This document shows, in pieces, positions 15,517 through 24,012 of a stretch of 37,763 bases of DNA. The position numbers and the translations under genes were made by a program. The notes beneath the pieces were generated by a model that saw only the letters and a program-made list of their open reading frames with translations, had not been told where the DNA came from and ran no database searches. The number at the start of each line of letters is the position of its first letter. The first letter of the stretch is position 1. Source of the DNA: an uncultured Clostridium sp. (lineage in GTDB: Bacteria > Bacillota > Clostridia > TANB77 > CAG-508); contig USRT01000019.1 of the NCBI GenBank assembly GCA_900557195.1, positions 1 through 37,763 of the forward strand, in the 5' to 3' direction.

Positions 15517-15765
15517 TCATAGATTAAATATCTTTTATAGATTTTCTAGAATTTGTATATTTATTTTGTTATTGTTTATTATAACATATCAGACCTTTTA
15601 ATTGGACTATAGGCTACTTACCATTAAATAGTAATATTTTTTATCCATTAAATATTCTATAACAAAATTTTGTGTTCAATTTATATACTTTTTAGATTTT
15701 TCGATTTTATAAAATTATAACATTAAAATTTATTTATGGATATATTTTATTACAAAAAAATTTTT

Positions 15766-16056
15766 CTATTTACTATTCTCCACTATCTGAGCAATATCTG
15801 AAATATATTCACCAATAACTGGTATATTTAACCTAACAATTTTTTGTAGCAAATATATTAATACTGCTGAAAGAATAGTAACTCCTATTCCTATTCCTAT
15901 CCCCTTAGAAATCCCTGCCATAAAATTTCTCCATATTAATTTTTTACTATTTCCTAATAATTCTACAAGCTCTATCACATTATTTTTAGATAAAATATAA
16001 TTAATTTTATCTAAATTCTCATTCAATTTTTCTATTTTTTTCTTTTTTCTTATCAT
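15766..16056 (-). CDS. DUF5665 small membrane protein
   Basis: 96 residues from ATG 16056. Charged coiled N-terminus (IRKKKKIEKLNENLDKINYI), the motif ELLGNSKKLIWRNFMAGISK, then one membrane helix (GIGIGIGVTILSAVLIYLLQ) and NIPVIGEYISDI. This matches the DUF5665 family of Firmicutes; function unknown. Its start codon and GGGTGG ribosome site lie inside a strong hairpin formed with the end of the upstream UPF0182 gene, so translation or transcription of this gene may depend on that structure opening. Confidence 0.75.
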   Translation of the reverse strand: MIRKKKKIEKLNENLDKINYILSKNNVIELVELLGNSKKLIWRNFMAGISKGIGIGIGVTILSAVLIYLLQKIVRLNIPVIGEYISDIAQIVENSK

Positions 16057-16094
16057 AAAAACCACCCTTTTATTCTTTATAATAGGGTGGTTTT
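16057..16094 (-). terminator. Terminator/attenuator between UPF0182 and DUF5665 genes
   Basis: On the minus strand AAAACCACCCT (16084-16094) pairs with AGGGTGGTTTTT (16057-16068) and the T run reaches the ATG at 16056. The same bases act as terminator for UPF0182 and as ribosome site for DUF5665. Confidence 0.7.
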
Positions 16095-16106
16095 ATTTTT
16101 TAAAAA

Positions 16107-19012
16107 CTATTCATTATTTTTTATAGAATTATTATTTATAATATTTGAATTTATGCTATTATCATCTACTGTGTTTTTCATTTGATTTGCAAGTTCATTT
16201 GCTTTTTCTTTTTCTTCTTTTTGTACAACTTCTAATTTAGTTATTAATTCTTGAAGCTTCTTCATATCTTTTCCCATCATTTCCCAATCGCTATTATCTG
16301 TAGATGTTTGCAAGTTCTTATTTGCCTTTATAATTGCTGTTACTAAGTCTTCAACACTGTCTGTGTTTTCTACTTCTATATCTACAGCATATTGTGATAC
16401 TAAATTAGTCAATGCTTCTTTTAAGTTGTTTCCAATTGCAACCTTATTTCCAGAAGCTACTACTATTTTCTTTAATGTTGGAAGTGCATTTTCTTCATTT
16501 ATATATTGTTGATAGATTGGTTCTATATATAGTAAAGTATTATCAATTGGAACTATTATCATATTTTTTGTTATTTTTGTTCCATTTACATTTAAACTTT
16601 CGATTTCTTTTGAAATTCTCTCATCTTGTTCTATTTGAGTATCTAATTGCATTGGTCCTAAAACATTGCTATCATCTGGAAATTTATATATAGTTAATTT
16701 TGCATTTCCATTTTCATCATATGTTCCGAACTAGATATGAAATAACATTCTGTTTATCATATGGTGTATATGGTAATACTAATCCTAAGCTAGATTTATC
16801 ATTATCTTTTGCTTTAAGCATTGTATAATAAGGTTTTATTTGTGTTCCTGTTTTAGTTAATACTTTTCCTGTATTATGTGTTGCTATATCCCATACATCA
16901 TCATTTCTATAAAGAACATCTGGTTGTACATTATGATATCTTTTTAATATCTCAGATTGAATATTATACAAATATTCTGGATACACAAAATGACTACTAA
17001 TATCTTCTGGAATAGCTGTTTCTAAATCTTCAAATAAACTTGGATATATATTTCTATATGCCATAGCTATAGGGTCTGTCCTATCTGTTATATAAAACTT
17101 CATGGTTCCATCATAACTATCTATTAATACTTTTACAGAATTTCTAATATAATTTATTTCTGTTTTTGTAACACCATTCTGATTAAGTACTGTTCTTTGT
17201 GAATATGGATAATAGTTTGAAGTTGTATATGCATCTAATACCCAGACTAATCTTCCTTCATTATTTATTACCATATATGGATTTTCATCGTAAGTTAAAT
17301 ATGGCATTATTTTCTTAGCTCTATCTATTATATTTCTATTTGTTAATATTTTACTTTCACTTGTAATATCACCAGAAAATGCCAATTTTAGATTTCCCTC
17401 TTTTATTGATAGTATTACTCTATCTAAGAAATTTAAACTTAGTCCTGCATCACCATTATATTTATTTTCTATATTTTCAGTACTATTTGAATCTAAATTT
17501 GGATAATCAAATTCCTTTTTACTACTACTATTAGTAACAACTGTATCATTTGTTTCTAATCCAAAGTATATTCTAGGTTCTGTTATTTTAACAGCTTCGT
17601 TTGTATTTTCAAAACCTTTTTGAATATGTTCTAAATTACCACTTCCATTTGTTGTTGATGCGCTAGTAATAATTGTTCCATATCCATGAGTATATTCATA
17701 TGTTTTATTGTTGTATGTTCCATTACTACTTACTATTTCTCTTGGAGAAATATATACTAATTTCTCTTTTCCATTTATATTATATTTACCTATTCCAGCA
17801 TCTCTGTATGTATAATATCCTTTACTTGTTTGTGAACCTTTTAAATCTTTAAGTACTATATCTTTACTTACAATTGTTACATTATTTAATAAATCTGCAT
17901 TTGTAGTAATTGCTTCTCCAGTTATTGTTCCACCATTTTCTATATTTACTTCATCTATATTTATTCCATATGCATTTTTTGTGTAATTTATATTTGCTTG
18001 TATATATTTTTTCTCTTTATCAAGTTCATTTGAATTTACAAAAATGATATCAAAACCTAACATTACAATAAATAATAATATTAAATATGATGGCACTATA
18101 GCTATAGACGTAATTACTTTTTTTGTCTTTCCAGCATTAAATGCTCTAATTGCCATAAATACAGAAATTATAATTACTAAACACAAGATTCTATATCCCC
18201 ATAATTTTATTGTAACATCTGTAAATCCTGCTCCAAATAGCGAAAATGTAGTCAATTCTTCTTTTATATTTAAGAATTTTTGTACACCTGCATCCCCGAG
18301 TTTTTACATATACTACCCCTGCAATTAATATTGCAAGTATTCTAATATACTTTATTAATTGCTTTAAAATAGGACTTTTCTTTAATGTTTGTCTATCAAT
18401 TCCTTCAAAGCAGAAATTAAAAGTAATTATATAATAGATTGCAGAATATACTATAAGAGCCACTACTGCTATTAATAAATACATTATAACTAATTCTATA
18501 AACGGTTTTTGGAATATAAAATAACCTATATCATACCCAAATATAGGGTCTTGAATTCCAAATAAAGTAGAATTAAAACATAATAGTAATTTTCCTAATA
18601 TTAACTTTGATGTAACAGAGCTTATTATAATTCCTAATATGAAAGCAATAGATTTATTTGGTAATTTAGGCATTTGCTTATTTTCATCTTTAAAGAATTC
18701 TTTTAATGTATTTTTTATTTTATTTGTTGTAAAATAAATCATACTATATATAACTAAAAAATTAACAACTAATGTAATAGATGTATATTTTATGTTTTGC
18801 CAAAATATATCTATATAATTTTCTCCTATTTCTAAAGTTTCTAAATAAGATCCTCTAAACAAGATATATGCTACAATTATAGCAATAATTCCTGCTATTA
18901 GAACTATTATATTTCTTTTTTTCTTTTGTTTGTTTAATTTATTTTCTGTCTTTTTTTTGTTTTTTTGTTCATCTATTTTTACATTATCATTTTTTTCTTC
19001 CACTATTATCAC
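16107..19012 (-). CDS. UPF0182 family membrane protein, two CGG +1 shifts
   Basis: Large integral membrane protein of the UPF0182 (COG1615) family, function unknown. GTG start at 19012 with AGGAAGG just upstream, 12 bp after ftsY. About seven N-terminal membrane segments (e.g. NIIVLIAGIIAIIVAYILF; IYSMIYFTTNK; LILLFIVMLGFDIIFV), then a long extracellular part with family motifs (PYLTYDENPYMVINNEGRLV, RNIYPSLFEDLE, GLVLPYTPYDKQNVISYLV, YKFPDDSNVLGPMQ). CGG at 18296-18298 breaks the frame after residue 238 and CGG at 16726-16728 after residue 761. Skipping one C at each yields 967 residues, the family's usual length. The joins fall inside conserved sequence: VKT-G-DAGVQKFLNIKEEL and SYLV-G-TYDENGNAKLTIY. 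Asn/Ser-rich tail after residue 920. Confidence 0.92.
16726..16728 (-). other. CGG +1 recoding site 2 of the UPF0182 gene
   Basis: Context GTT CGG A. The zero frame stops 2 codons later (TGA). The +1 frame gives SYLV-G-TYDENGNAKL, then YKFP and GPMQ, which are family motifs. Restored Gly762. Confidence 0.88.
18296..18298 (-). other. CGG +1 recoding site 1 of the UPF0182 gene
   Basis: Context ACT CGG G. The +1 frame gives YVKT-G-DAGVQKFLNI. Restored Gly239. The zero frame stays open ~34 codons, with the nonsense sequence RGCRCTKILKYKRR. Confidence 0.85.
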
Positions 19013-19024
19013 TTACCTTCCTAT

Positions 19025-19930
19025 TTATATTAAAGCTTTAACAAAATCCTCACTATTAAATTTTTCCATATCATCTATTTGTTCTCCAACACCTATAAAC
19101 TTGACAGGTATCTTATTTTCAGATACTATTCCTATTACTGCTCCACCTTTAGCTGTTCCATCTAGTTTTGTTAAAATAACCCCATTAATATCTACTGTTT
19201 CTTTAAAAGCTTTTATTTGAGATATTGCATTTTGTCCAGTTGTTGCATCTAGAACCATTAATATCTCCTTTGAAGTATCTGGTAATTCTTTATCGATTAC
19301 CTTTTTTATTTTTTCTAATTCGTCCATTAAATATTTTTTATTATGTAGTCTACCTGCTGTATCGCAAATTAATACATCTGCACCTTTTTCTTTAGTAATT
19401 TTTATTGCATCATATACAACAGATGCAGGGTCTGCCCCTTCATTTCTTTTTACTATGTCACAATTTGCTCTATTAGCCCACACTTCTAACTGTTCTACTG
19501 CTGCTGCTCTAAATGTATCTGCTGCTGCAATTACTACTTTTTTCCCATCTTGCTTTAACCTATTTGCAATTTTTCCTATTGAAGTAGTTTTTCCAACACC
19601 ATTTACACCAACAACTAATATAACAGATGGATTTGTGTCTAAATGTAAACTTTCGTCTACATCCATAAAAACTTGTTTTATTTCTTCTCTTAAGGCTTGT
19701 TTTACTCCTTCTTCATCTTCTATTTTTTCTTTTTTTATTCTATTTCTTAAATTATTTATAATTTTTACTGATGTATCTACTCCAACATCTGACATTATTA
19801 AAACTTCCTCTAATTCTTCTAATAATTCTTCATCAACTTTTCTAAAATTACTAAAAACATTATTCATCTTTTCATTAAAAGAATTCTTTGTTTTACTTAG
19901 ACCTTCTTTTAGTTTACTAAAAAAACCCAT
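19025..19930 (-). CDS. ftsY: Signal recognition particle receptor FtsY
   Basis: SRP-receptor GTPase that docks SRP-ribosome complexes at the membrane. 301 residues, short form without the acidic A domain usual in Gram-negatives. Start ATG 19930 (AGGAAAATAATT upstream). Amphipathic N-terminus MGFFSKLKEGLSKTKNSF, N domain with ELLEELEEVLIMSDVGVDTS, then G domain: GVNGVGKTTSIGKIANRL, the DTFRAAA motif, DTAGRLHNK, TKLDGTAKGGA and a C-terminal GVGEQIDDM..F. Complete, with no CGG codon. Followed after 12 bp by UPF0182, probably cotranscribed. Confidence 0.96.
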   Translation of the reverse strand: MGFFSKLKEGLSKTKNSFNEKMNNVFSNFRKVDEELLEELEEVLIMSDVGVDTSVKIINNLRNRIKKEKIEDEEGVKQALREEIKQVFMDVDESLHLDTNPSVILVVGVNGVGKTTSIGKIANRLKQDGKKVVIAAADTFRAAAVEQLEVWANRANCDIVKRNEGADPASVVYDAIKITKEKGADVLICDTAGRLHNKKYLMDELEKIKKVIDKELPDTSKEILMVLDATTGQNAISQIKAFKETVDINGVILTKLDGTAKGGAVIGIVSENKIPVKFIGVGEQIDDMEKFNSEDFVKALI

Positions 19931-20052
19931 AATTATTTTCCTCCATATTATTATATAAGTCTGTTTATATAGTTTTATTCTTTCATTCTTTACTTAAAAG
20001 TTATTTCTATTAATTTTCTACTTTAGTTAGTATAGCATAAAATGGAAAAACT

Positions 20053-20080
20053 GGCAACTAATTATTTCTAACTAGTTGCC
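20053..20080 (-). terminator. Terminator of the oxidoreductase/amidotransferase operon
   Basis: On the minus strand GGCAACTA (20073-20080) pairs with TAGTTGCC (20053-20060), 12-base loop, followed by AGTTTTTCC. It lies 28 bp after the oxidoreductase stop. Confidence 0.7.
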
Positions 20081-20108
20081 TTAAGTATTACATTTATTTT
20101 ACTATAAT

Positions 20109-21143
20109 TTATTGTTTTTTATAATTTTTATTCCAATCATCAACTTTGTTCCAAAAGTCCTTATCTCTTCCATTATAATATTCATCTAAAACCATATCCA
20201 TTATTCTATATGTCTCTAATGCTTCTTTTGCAGTACAAACATTTAGATGTTCTCCTGTTATTAATGAATTGACCACATCTTTAACCATATATTCTTGTAT
20301 TATTTTAGGATTACTTATATCTATATTTTTTTCTTCTTCATCTGTTACTATAACTATTGGATCACTTCCATGTATAGAGAATTTAATTTTTCCTTTTGTA
20401 CCATATATTATCATTTTGTCTTTTTTATCAAGTGCTAAGGAATTAAAATTTGCAGTTCCTAGTACACCTTTATCAGTTTTAAATGACATTACAACAACAT
20501 CTTCTACTTCATATTCTTTATTATTATTAGCAGCTATACCATGAATTTCAGTAAAATTTCCTAATAGATACACCATTATATCTATAGAATGTGGAGCAAT
20601 ATCATAAAACTTACCTCCTCCAGATAATTCTGTATTATATAGCCATGTGTTATGTATTTCATCATAGTTATACTTTCTGTTTAATCTGAAGTCAACTTCA
20701 CATACTTCTCCAATTTCACCACTTTGTAAAATTTCTTTTATTTTTATAAATCTCGGTAAAGCTCTTCTATAATGAGCAACATATAAAGGAATCTTTTCCT
20801 CTTCGAACATTCTTGTAATTTCCATTGCTTCTTGATAGTTTCTGGCAAATGGCTTTTCAATATATGTAGGCTTTTTAGCTTTGCAACATTTAATTGCTTG
20901 CTCAAAATGTAACCCTGGTGGAGTAGCAATATATATTGCATTTATTTCGTCATCTGCCAATAATTCATCTATATTATCATACCATTTTTTTGCTCCTAAT
21001 TTTTTTGCTGATTCTTCTGCTTTTGTTATATTTCTTCTCATTACGGCACAAATTGAACTGTTTGGTACACTGTTAAAAGCTGGTCCACTTTTCTTTTCTA
21101 CCACATTACCACATCCAATTATTCCCCATTTAATATATTCCAT
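20109..21143 (-). CDS. Gfo/Idh/MocA-family NAD(P)-dependent oxidoreductase
   Basis: 344 residues. N-terminal Rossmann fold with WGIIGCGNVVEKKSG, the family motif YIEKPFARNYQEA (catalytic Lys in EKP), and a C-terminal alpha/beta domain with GGKFYDIAPHSIDIMVYLLG carrying the catalytic D..H pair. Such enzymes oxidise or reduce sugars, inositols or related polyols; the substrate cannot be told. Start ATG 21143 with AGGAGGAAAT. Second gene of an operon, 8 bp after the glutamine amidotransferase, with a terminator downstream. Confidence 0.88.
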   Translation of the reverse strand: MEYIKWGIIGCGNVVEKKSGPAFNSVPNSSICAVMRRNITKAEESAKKLGAKKWYDNIDELLADDEINAIYIATPPGLHFEQAIKCCKAKKPTYIEKPFARNYQEAMEITRMFEEEKIPLYVAHYRRALPRFIKIKEILQSGEIGEVCEVDFRLNRKYNYDEIHNTWLYNTELSGGGKFYDIAPHSIDIMVYLLGNFTEIHGIAANNNKEYEVEDVVVMSFKTDKGVLGTANFNSLALDKKDKMIIYGTKGKIKFSIHGSDPIVIVTDEEEKNIDISNPKIIQEYMVKDVVNSLITGEHLNVCTAKEALETYRIMDMVLDEYYNGRDKDFWNKVDDWNKNYKKQ

Positions 21144-21151
21144 ATTTCCTC

Positions 21152-21862
21152 CTAGAATTTAATATTACTTTTTATATTTTTATTACATATTCCTATAAGA
21201 CTCTCAAAAATATTATTCATATTTTCATCTATTTTGTATAAACTTTCTGGATGAAATCTTATACCTATATAAAAATCTTTATCTTTCGATTCGATAACAT
21301 CAGCATAACCATCTTCACAAAATCCAACTTTATCTAATTTTGGACACTCTTTTATAGTTCTTTTATGTCTTGAATTAACGATGATTTCTTCTTTCTTTAT
21401 AATATCATAAAATCTAGATGTTTTATCAATTTTTATTTTATGAACATATTGTTTTGACATTTGCATATGTTTTTCTGGATTCTCTATTTTATATGTCGTA
21501 CCACCAATTGCTCTAGCAATAATATTTTGTCCACAACAAATTCCAAGAGTAGGAATATTATTTTCATAACAATATTTTGCTATAATACATTCATAGTTAT
21601 CAGATTCTACTCCTCCTTGAAAAATTATTCCATCACATAATTTTACTTGAGAAATTAAGTCTTCATATTCTTTTCCATGTAAATCTTCTTTCCAGTTATC
21701 TCCTATGTATTTTATCTCATTATCTGGTGGTAATATTGCAATAGCAATTGCTCCATTATCAAAAATAGCCTGTTTTACTTCATCTCTAACAAATGTATCT
21801 GTTCTATCATTTTTATAAGTAGCATAATGTTTACTTACAATACCTATTATAACTTTCCTCAT
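21152..21862 (-). CDS. Class I glutamine amidotransferase-like (peptidase C26) hydrolase
   Basis: 236 residues. Like gamma-glutamyl-GABA hydrolases (PuuD family): opens MRKVIIGIVSKHYATYKNDR, nucleophile elbow LGICCGQNIIARAIGG with the catalytic Cys, then HKIKIDKTSRFYDIIKKEEI, SRHKRTIKE and the catalytic His/Glu in IGIRFHPESLY. Likely cleaves a gamma-glutamyl amide; substrate unknown. I chose the ATG at 21862 rather than 21874 because TGGAG lies 6 bases before it, overlapping the longer start. Forms an operon with the oxidoreductase. Confidence 0.85.
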   Translation of the reverse strand: MRKVIIGIVSKHYATYKNDRTDTFVRDEVKQAIFDNGAIAIAILPPDNEIKYIGDNWKEDLHGKEYEDLISQVKLCDGIIFQGGVESDNYECIIAKYCYENNIPTLGICCGQNIIARAIGGTTYKIENPEKHMQMSKQYVHKIKIDKTSRFYDIIKKEEIIVNSRHKRTIKECPKLDKVGFCEDGYADVIESKDKDFYIGIRFHPESLYKIDENMNNIFESLIGICNKNIKSNIKF

Positions 21863-22026
21863 ATTTAGCTCCATTTATATAATTCTATTTTTTTATAATT
21901 TAACATAGCTTTTAAAATTCATCAATACTTTTGATACAAATAATAAAAGATGCTAAAACATAGGTAATTTTTCATCATATAATAAATTTTAAAAGTAATC
22001 GAATTTACAATCTATATTATATTAAA

Positions 22027-22061
22027 GCAAAAAACTCACAAACCTTTATAGTTCGTAAGTT
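22027..22061 (-). terminator. Terminator after tRNA-Thr(CGT)
   Basis: On the minus strand AACTTACGAAC (22051-22061) pairs with GTTTGTGAGTT (22033-22043, with G-T pairs), loop of 7, followed by TTTT and more T. Directly downstream of the tRNA. Confidence 0.75.
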
Positions 22062-22070
22062 GTTACAATT

Positions 22071-22146
22071 TGGAGCTACTGGGGAGAATCGAACTCCCGA
22101 CCTTCAGGTTACGAATCTGATGCTCTACCAACTAAGCTACAGTAGC
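22071..22146 (-). tRNA. tRNA-Thr (anticodon CGT)
   Basis: Acceptor GCTACTG pairs with CAGTAGC, discriminator T, CCA encoded. Anticodon arm TCAGA-TTCGTAA-CCTGA has a 7-base loop and anticodon CGT for ACG codons. The last stem pair 31-39 is A-C, a mismatch. The T arm is GGGAG-TTCGATT-CTCCC. Confidence 0.95.
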
Positions 22147-22295
22147 ATTTTTTATATACTGTCACAGTACATTGTATTAATTTTAACATATTTTTAATAA
22201 ATTTCAATTATTTTTAGTTAAAAAATTGTTATCACTAAAAATATTTATTTAAGCAATTTATTCTCATTAGTAATAATCTTTCTATATTATATAAT

Positions 22296-22333
22296 ACAGA
22301 AAAATGGCTATATAAATATTATAGCCATTTTTC
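22296..22333 (-). terminator. Terminator after the SH3/cadherin-like gene
   Basis: On the minus strand AAAATGGCTAT (22321-22331) pairs with ATAGCCATTTT (22301-22311) followed by TCTGTATT. 9-base loop. Close behind the stop at 22342. Confidence 0.75.
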
Positions 22334-22341
22334 ATCCTATT

Positions 22342-23991
22342 TTAAAAATGTTTACCTCTTTTTCTTCTTTTTGAATCTTTATCAATATCACTAAAATCAA
22401 CTTCATCTTCTACATTATATAGTTTATTGGCAGTTCTGTTATGTCTATCTTCCATTACAATATAGCCATCATCTATATATTCTTCTTGTCTAGATTCTTC
22501 AATTCCTTTATCATTTTCTAATGTATCATCATCATTATTCATAACTTTAAGATCATCCATAAAGTTTAATTCTACTCCATCATCTTCTCTATTATTTCTG
22601 ATTTTTTTAATTATTAGAACAATAACTATTATAAGTAATATACCACCTAGTGCACTACCTACAATAACATATTGCATATTAGAATTGCTTTCTTCTGAAA
22701 CATTTGAACCAACTAGAGTTTTGGCTAACCTTTTTACTATAATTTGATATGTAACATTTTGTTTACCATCTTCAGATTTTAACATTATAGTTACAGCATT
22801 TTCTCCCTCTTGTAAATCTTCATTTCCTAATATTTCTATAGTTGCACTTTCAATATTACTTACTGCTTCTATCTCTAATTTTGTTATATTATTATCTACA
22901 TTAGCTGTATATTCATATATATCTGAACTAAAGCTTGGATCTAAGTTTATTCCTTTTATCAATAATGTATCCAATTTTAATTGTTCTTGTTCTTCTTTTG
23001 TAACTGTTATTGTGTATGTTCTCGCTGTTCCATCTTCTGCCGTTACAACTAATTTTATAATGTTTTCACCTAATTGTAAGTCATTATTTCCTGAGATATC
23101 TAATTTTGACTTTTCATCTTCTACTACAGCGTTTATATTTAGTTTTGTGACATCTTCACCAACTGTAATTTCATATTTTGTTGTTTCTGAATCAAATTCT
23201 GGAGATAAAGTTCCTGGCTCAACAGTTAATGATTTTAATGCTTTTATTGTAGATTTTTCTTCTTCTGGCTTAGTAGTTGTTAATAAACTGCTACTAATAT
23301 ATGCAGTTCCACCATTATAATTTACTTTACTCCAACCATTACTTCCTACACCTATTCTAGTAACTTCTTCACCTTTTTTTAGTTTTCCTATGCTACTGCT
23401 TGATGTACTATAACTACTTCTTACATTAATTCCATCTTGAGTAGCATATACAGCTTCATTTACCGTAGTAAAAGTTGGCTCCTTTGGTTTGTCATCATTG
23501 TTGCCAGTTGTACTACCATTATTTGTAGTCCCTCCATTGTTTGTTGTTCCTCCATTATTAGTTGTACCGCCATTATTTGTAGTTCCACCATTGTCACCAG
23601 GGTTTGTATTGCTTTTCTCTGATACTTTAACAGTTACAGAGTCTGATATATTTGATGGTGTTCCATTTGCATCTGTTACATCTCCAGATAAATTAACTGT
23701 ATAAGTTCCTGGATTTGAAGTATCTAATTTATAAGATTTACTTGTTGATTTGTTAGCTAATTCATCTAAATTACCACCAACAATTGTATCAGAGACTCCA
23801 GAACCACTTACTTTTAAATTCCATGCTATAGCATTAATAGATACATTTATATTAACACTATCACCTACTTTAACATCTTTACTGCTAGCAGAAATACCCG
23901 CTGTTCCAGCATTACTTATTGATTTATTTAAAAATAACATTATGCCTACAAAAAGCATTATTGTAACTATTTTATAATGTATTCTTTTCAT
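22342..23991 (-). CDS. Secreted, membrane-anchored SH3b and cadherin-like repeat protein
   Basis: 549 residues. Signal peptide 1-29 (IVTIMLFVGIMLFLNKSISNAG). An Ig-like domain at ~30-125 is followed by a linker of tandem NNGGTT units (~130-165). A bacterial SH3 domain at ~178-240 reads AVYATQDGINVRSSYSTSSS and probably binds peptidoglycan. Two cadherin-like beta-sandwich domains (~247-335, ~338-427) begin LKSLTVEPGTLSPEFDSETT and share the pattern LxxGENxIxLxVxAEDG. A membrane helix at ~440-462 and an acidic cytoplasmic tail end the protein. Start ATG 23991 follows GGAGG. It lies 21 bp after the glucosaminidase gene, so likely cotranscribed; together they look like a wall-binding and wall-cutting pair. 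No enzymatic domain. Confidence 0.82.
   Translation of the reverse strand: MKRIHYKIVTIMLFVGIMLFLNKSISNAGTAGISASSKDVKVGDSVNINVSINAIAWNLKVSGSGVSDTIVGGNLDELANKSTSKSYKLDTSNPGTYTVNLSGDVTDANGTPSNISDSVTVKVSEKSNTNPGDNGGTTNNGGTTNNGGTTNNGGTTNNGSTTGNNDDKPKEPTFTTVNEAVYATQDGINVRSSYSTSSSSIGKLKKGEEVTRIGVGSNGWSKVNYNGGTAYISSSLLTTTKPEEEKSTIKALKSLTVEPGTLSPEFDSETTKYEITVGEDVTKLNINAVVEDEKSKLDISGNNDLQLGENIIKLVVTAEDGTARTYTITVTKEEQEQLKLDTLLIKGINLDPSFSSDIYEYTANVDNNITKLEIEAVSNIESATIEILGNEDLQEGENAVTIMLKSEDGKQNVTYQIIVKRLAKTLVGSNVSEESNSNMQYVIVGSALGGILLIIVIVLIIKKIRNNREDDGVELNFMDDLKVMNNDDDTLENDKGIEESRQEEYIDDGYIVMEDRHNRTANKLYNVEDEVDFSDIDKDSKRRKRGKHF
23503..23598 (-). repeat. Tandem 18-bp repeat coding NNGGTT
   Basis: Four to five copies of an 18-base unit encoding Asn-Asn-Gly-Gly-Thr-Thr in the extracellular linker, with one variant (GGTTNNGSTTG). 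The copies differ at third positions, so the array is not freshly expanded. Copy number may vary between strains. Confidence 0.7.
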
Positions 23992-24012
23992 TTTTATCCT
24001 CCGTTTTATAAA

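Noticed and set aside
16107..19012. Introns or inteins between gene fragments
   Set aside because: Fragments join with a single extra base; there is no intervening sequence.
23437..23704. Plus-strand open frames across the SH3/cadherin-like gene
   Set aside because: They mirror the NNGGTT repeats of the real minus-strand gene and lack ribosome sites.
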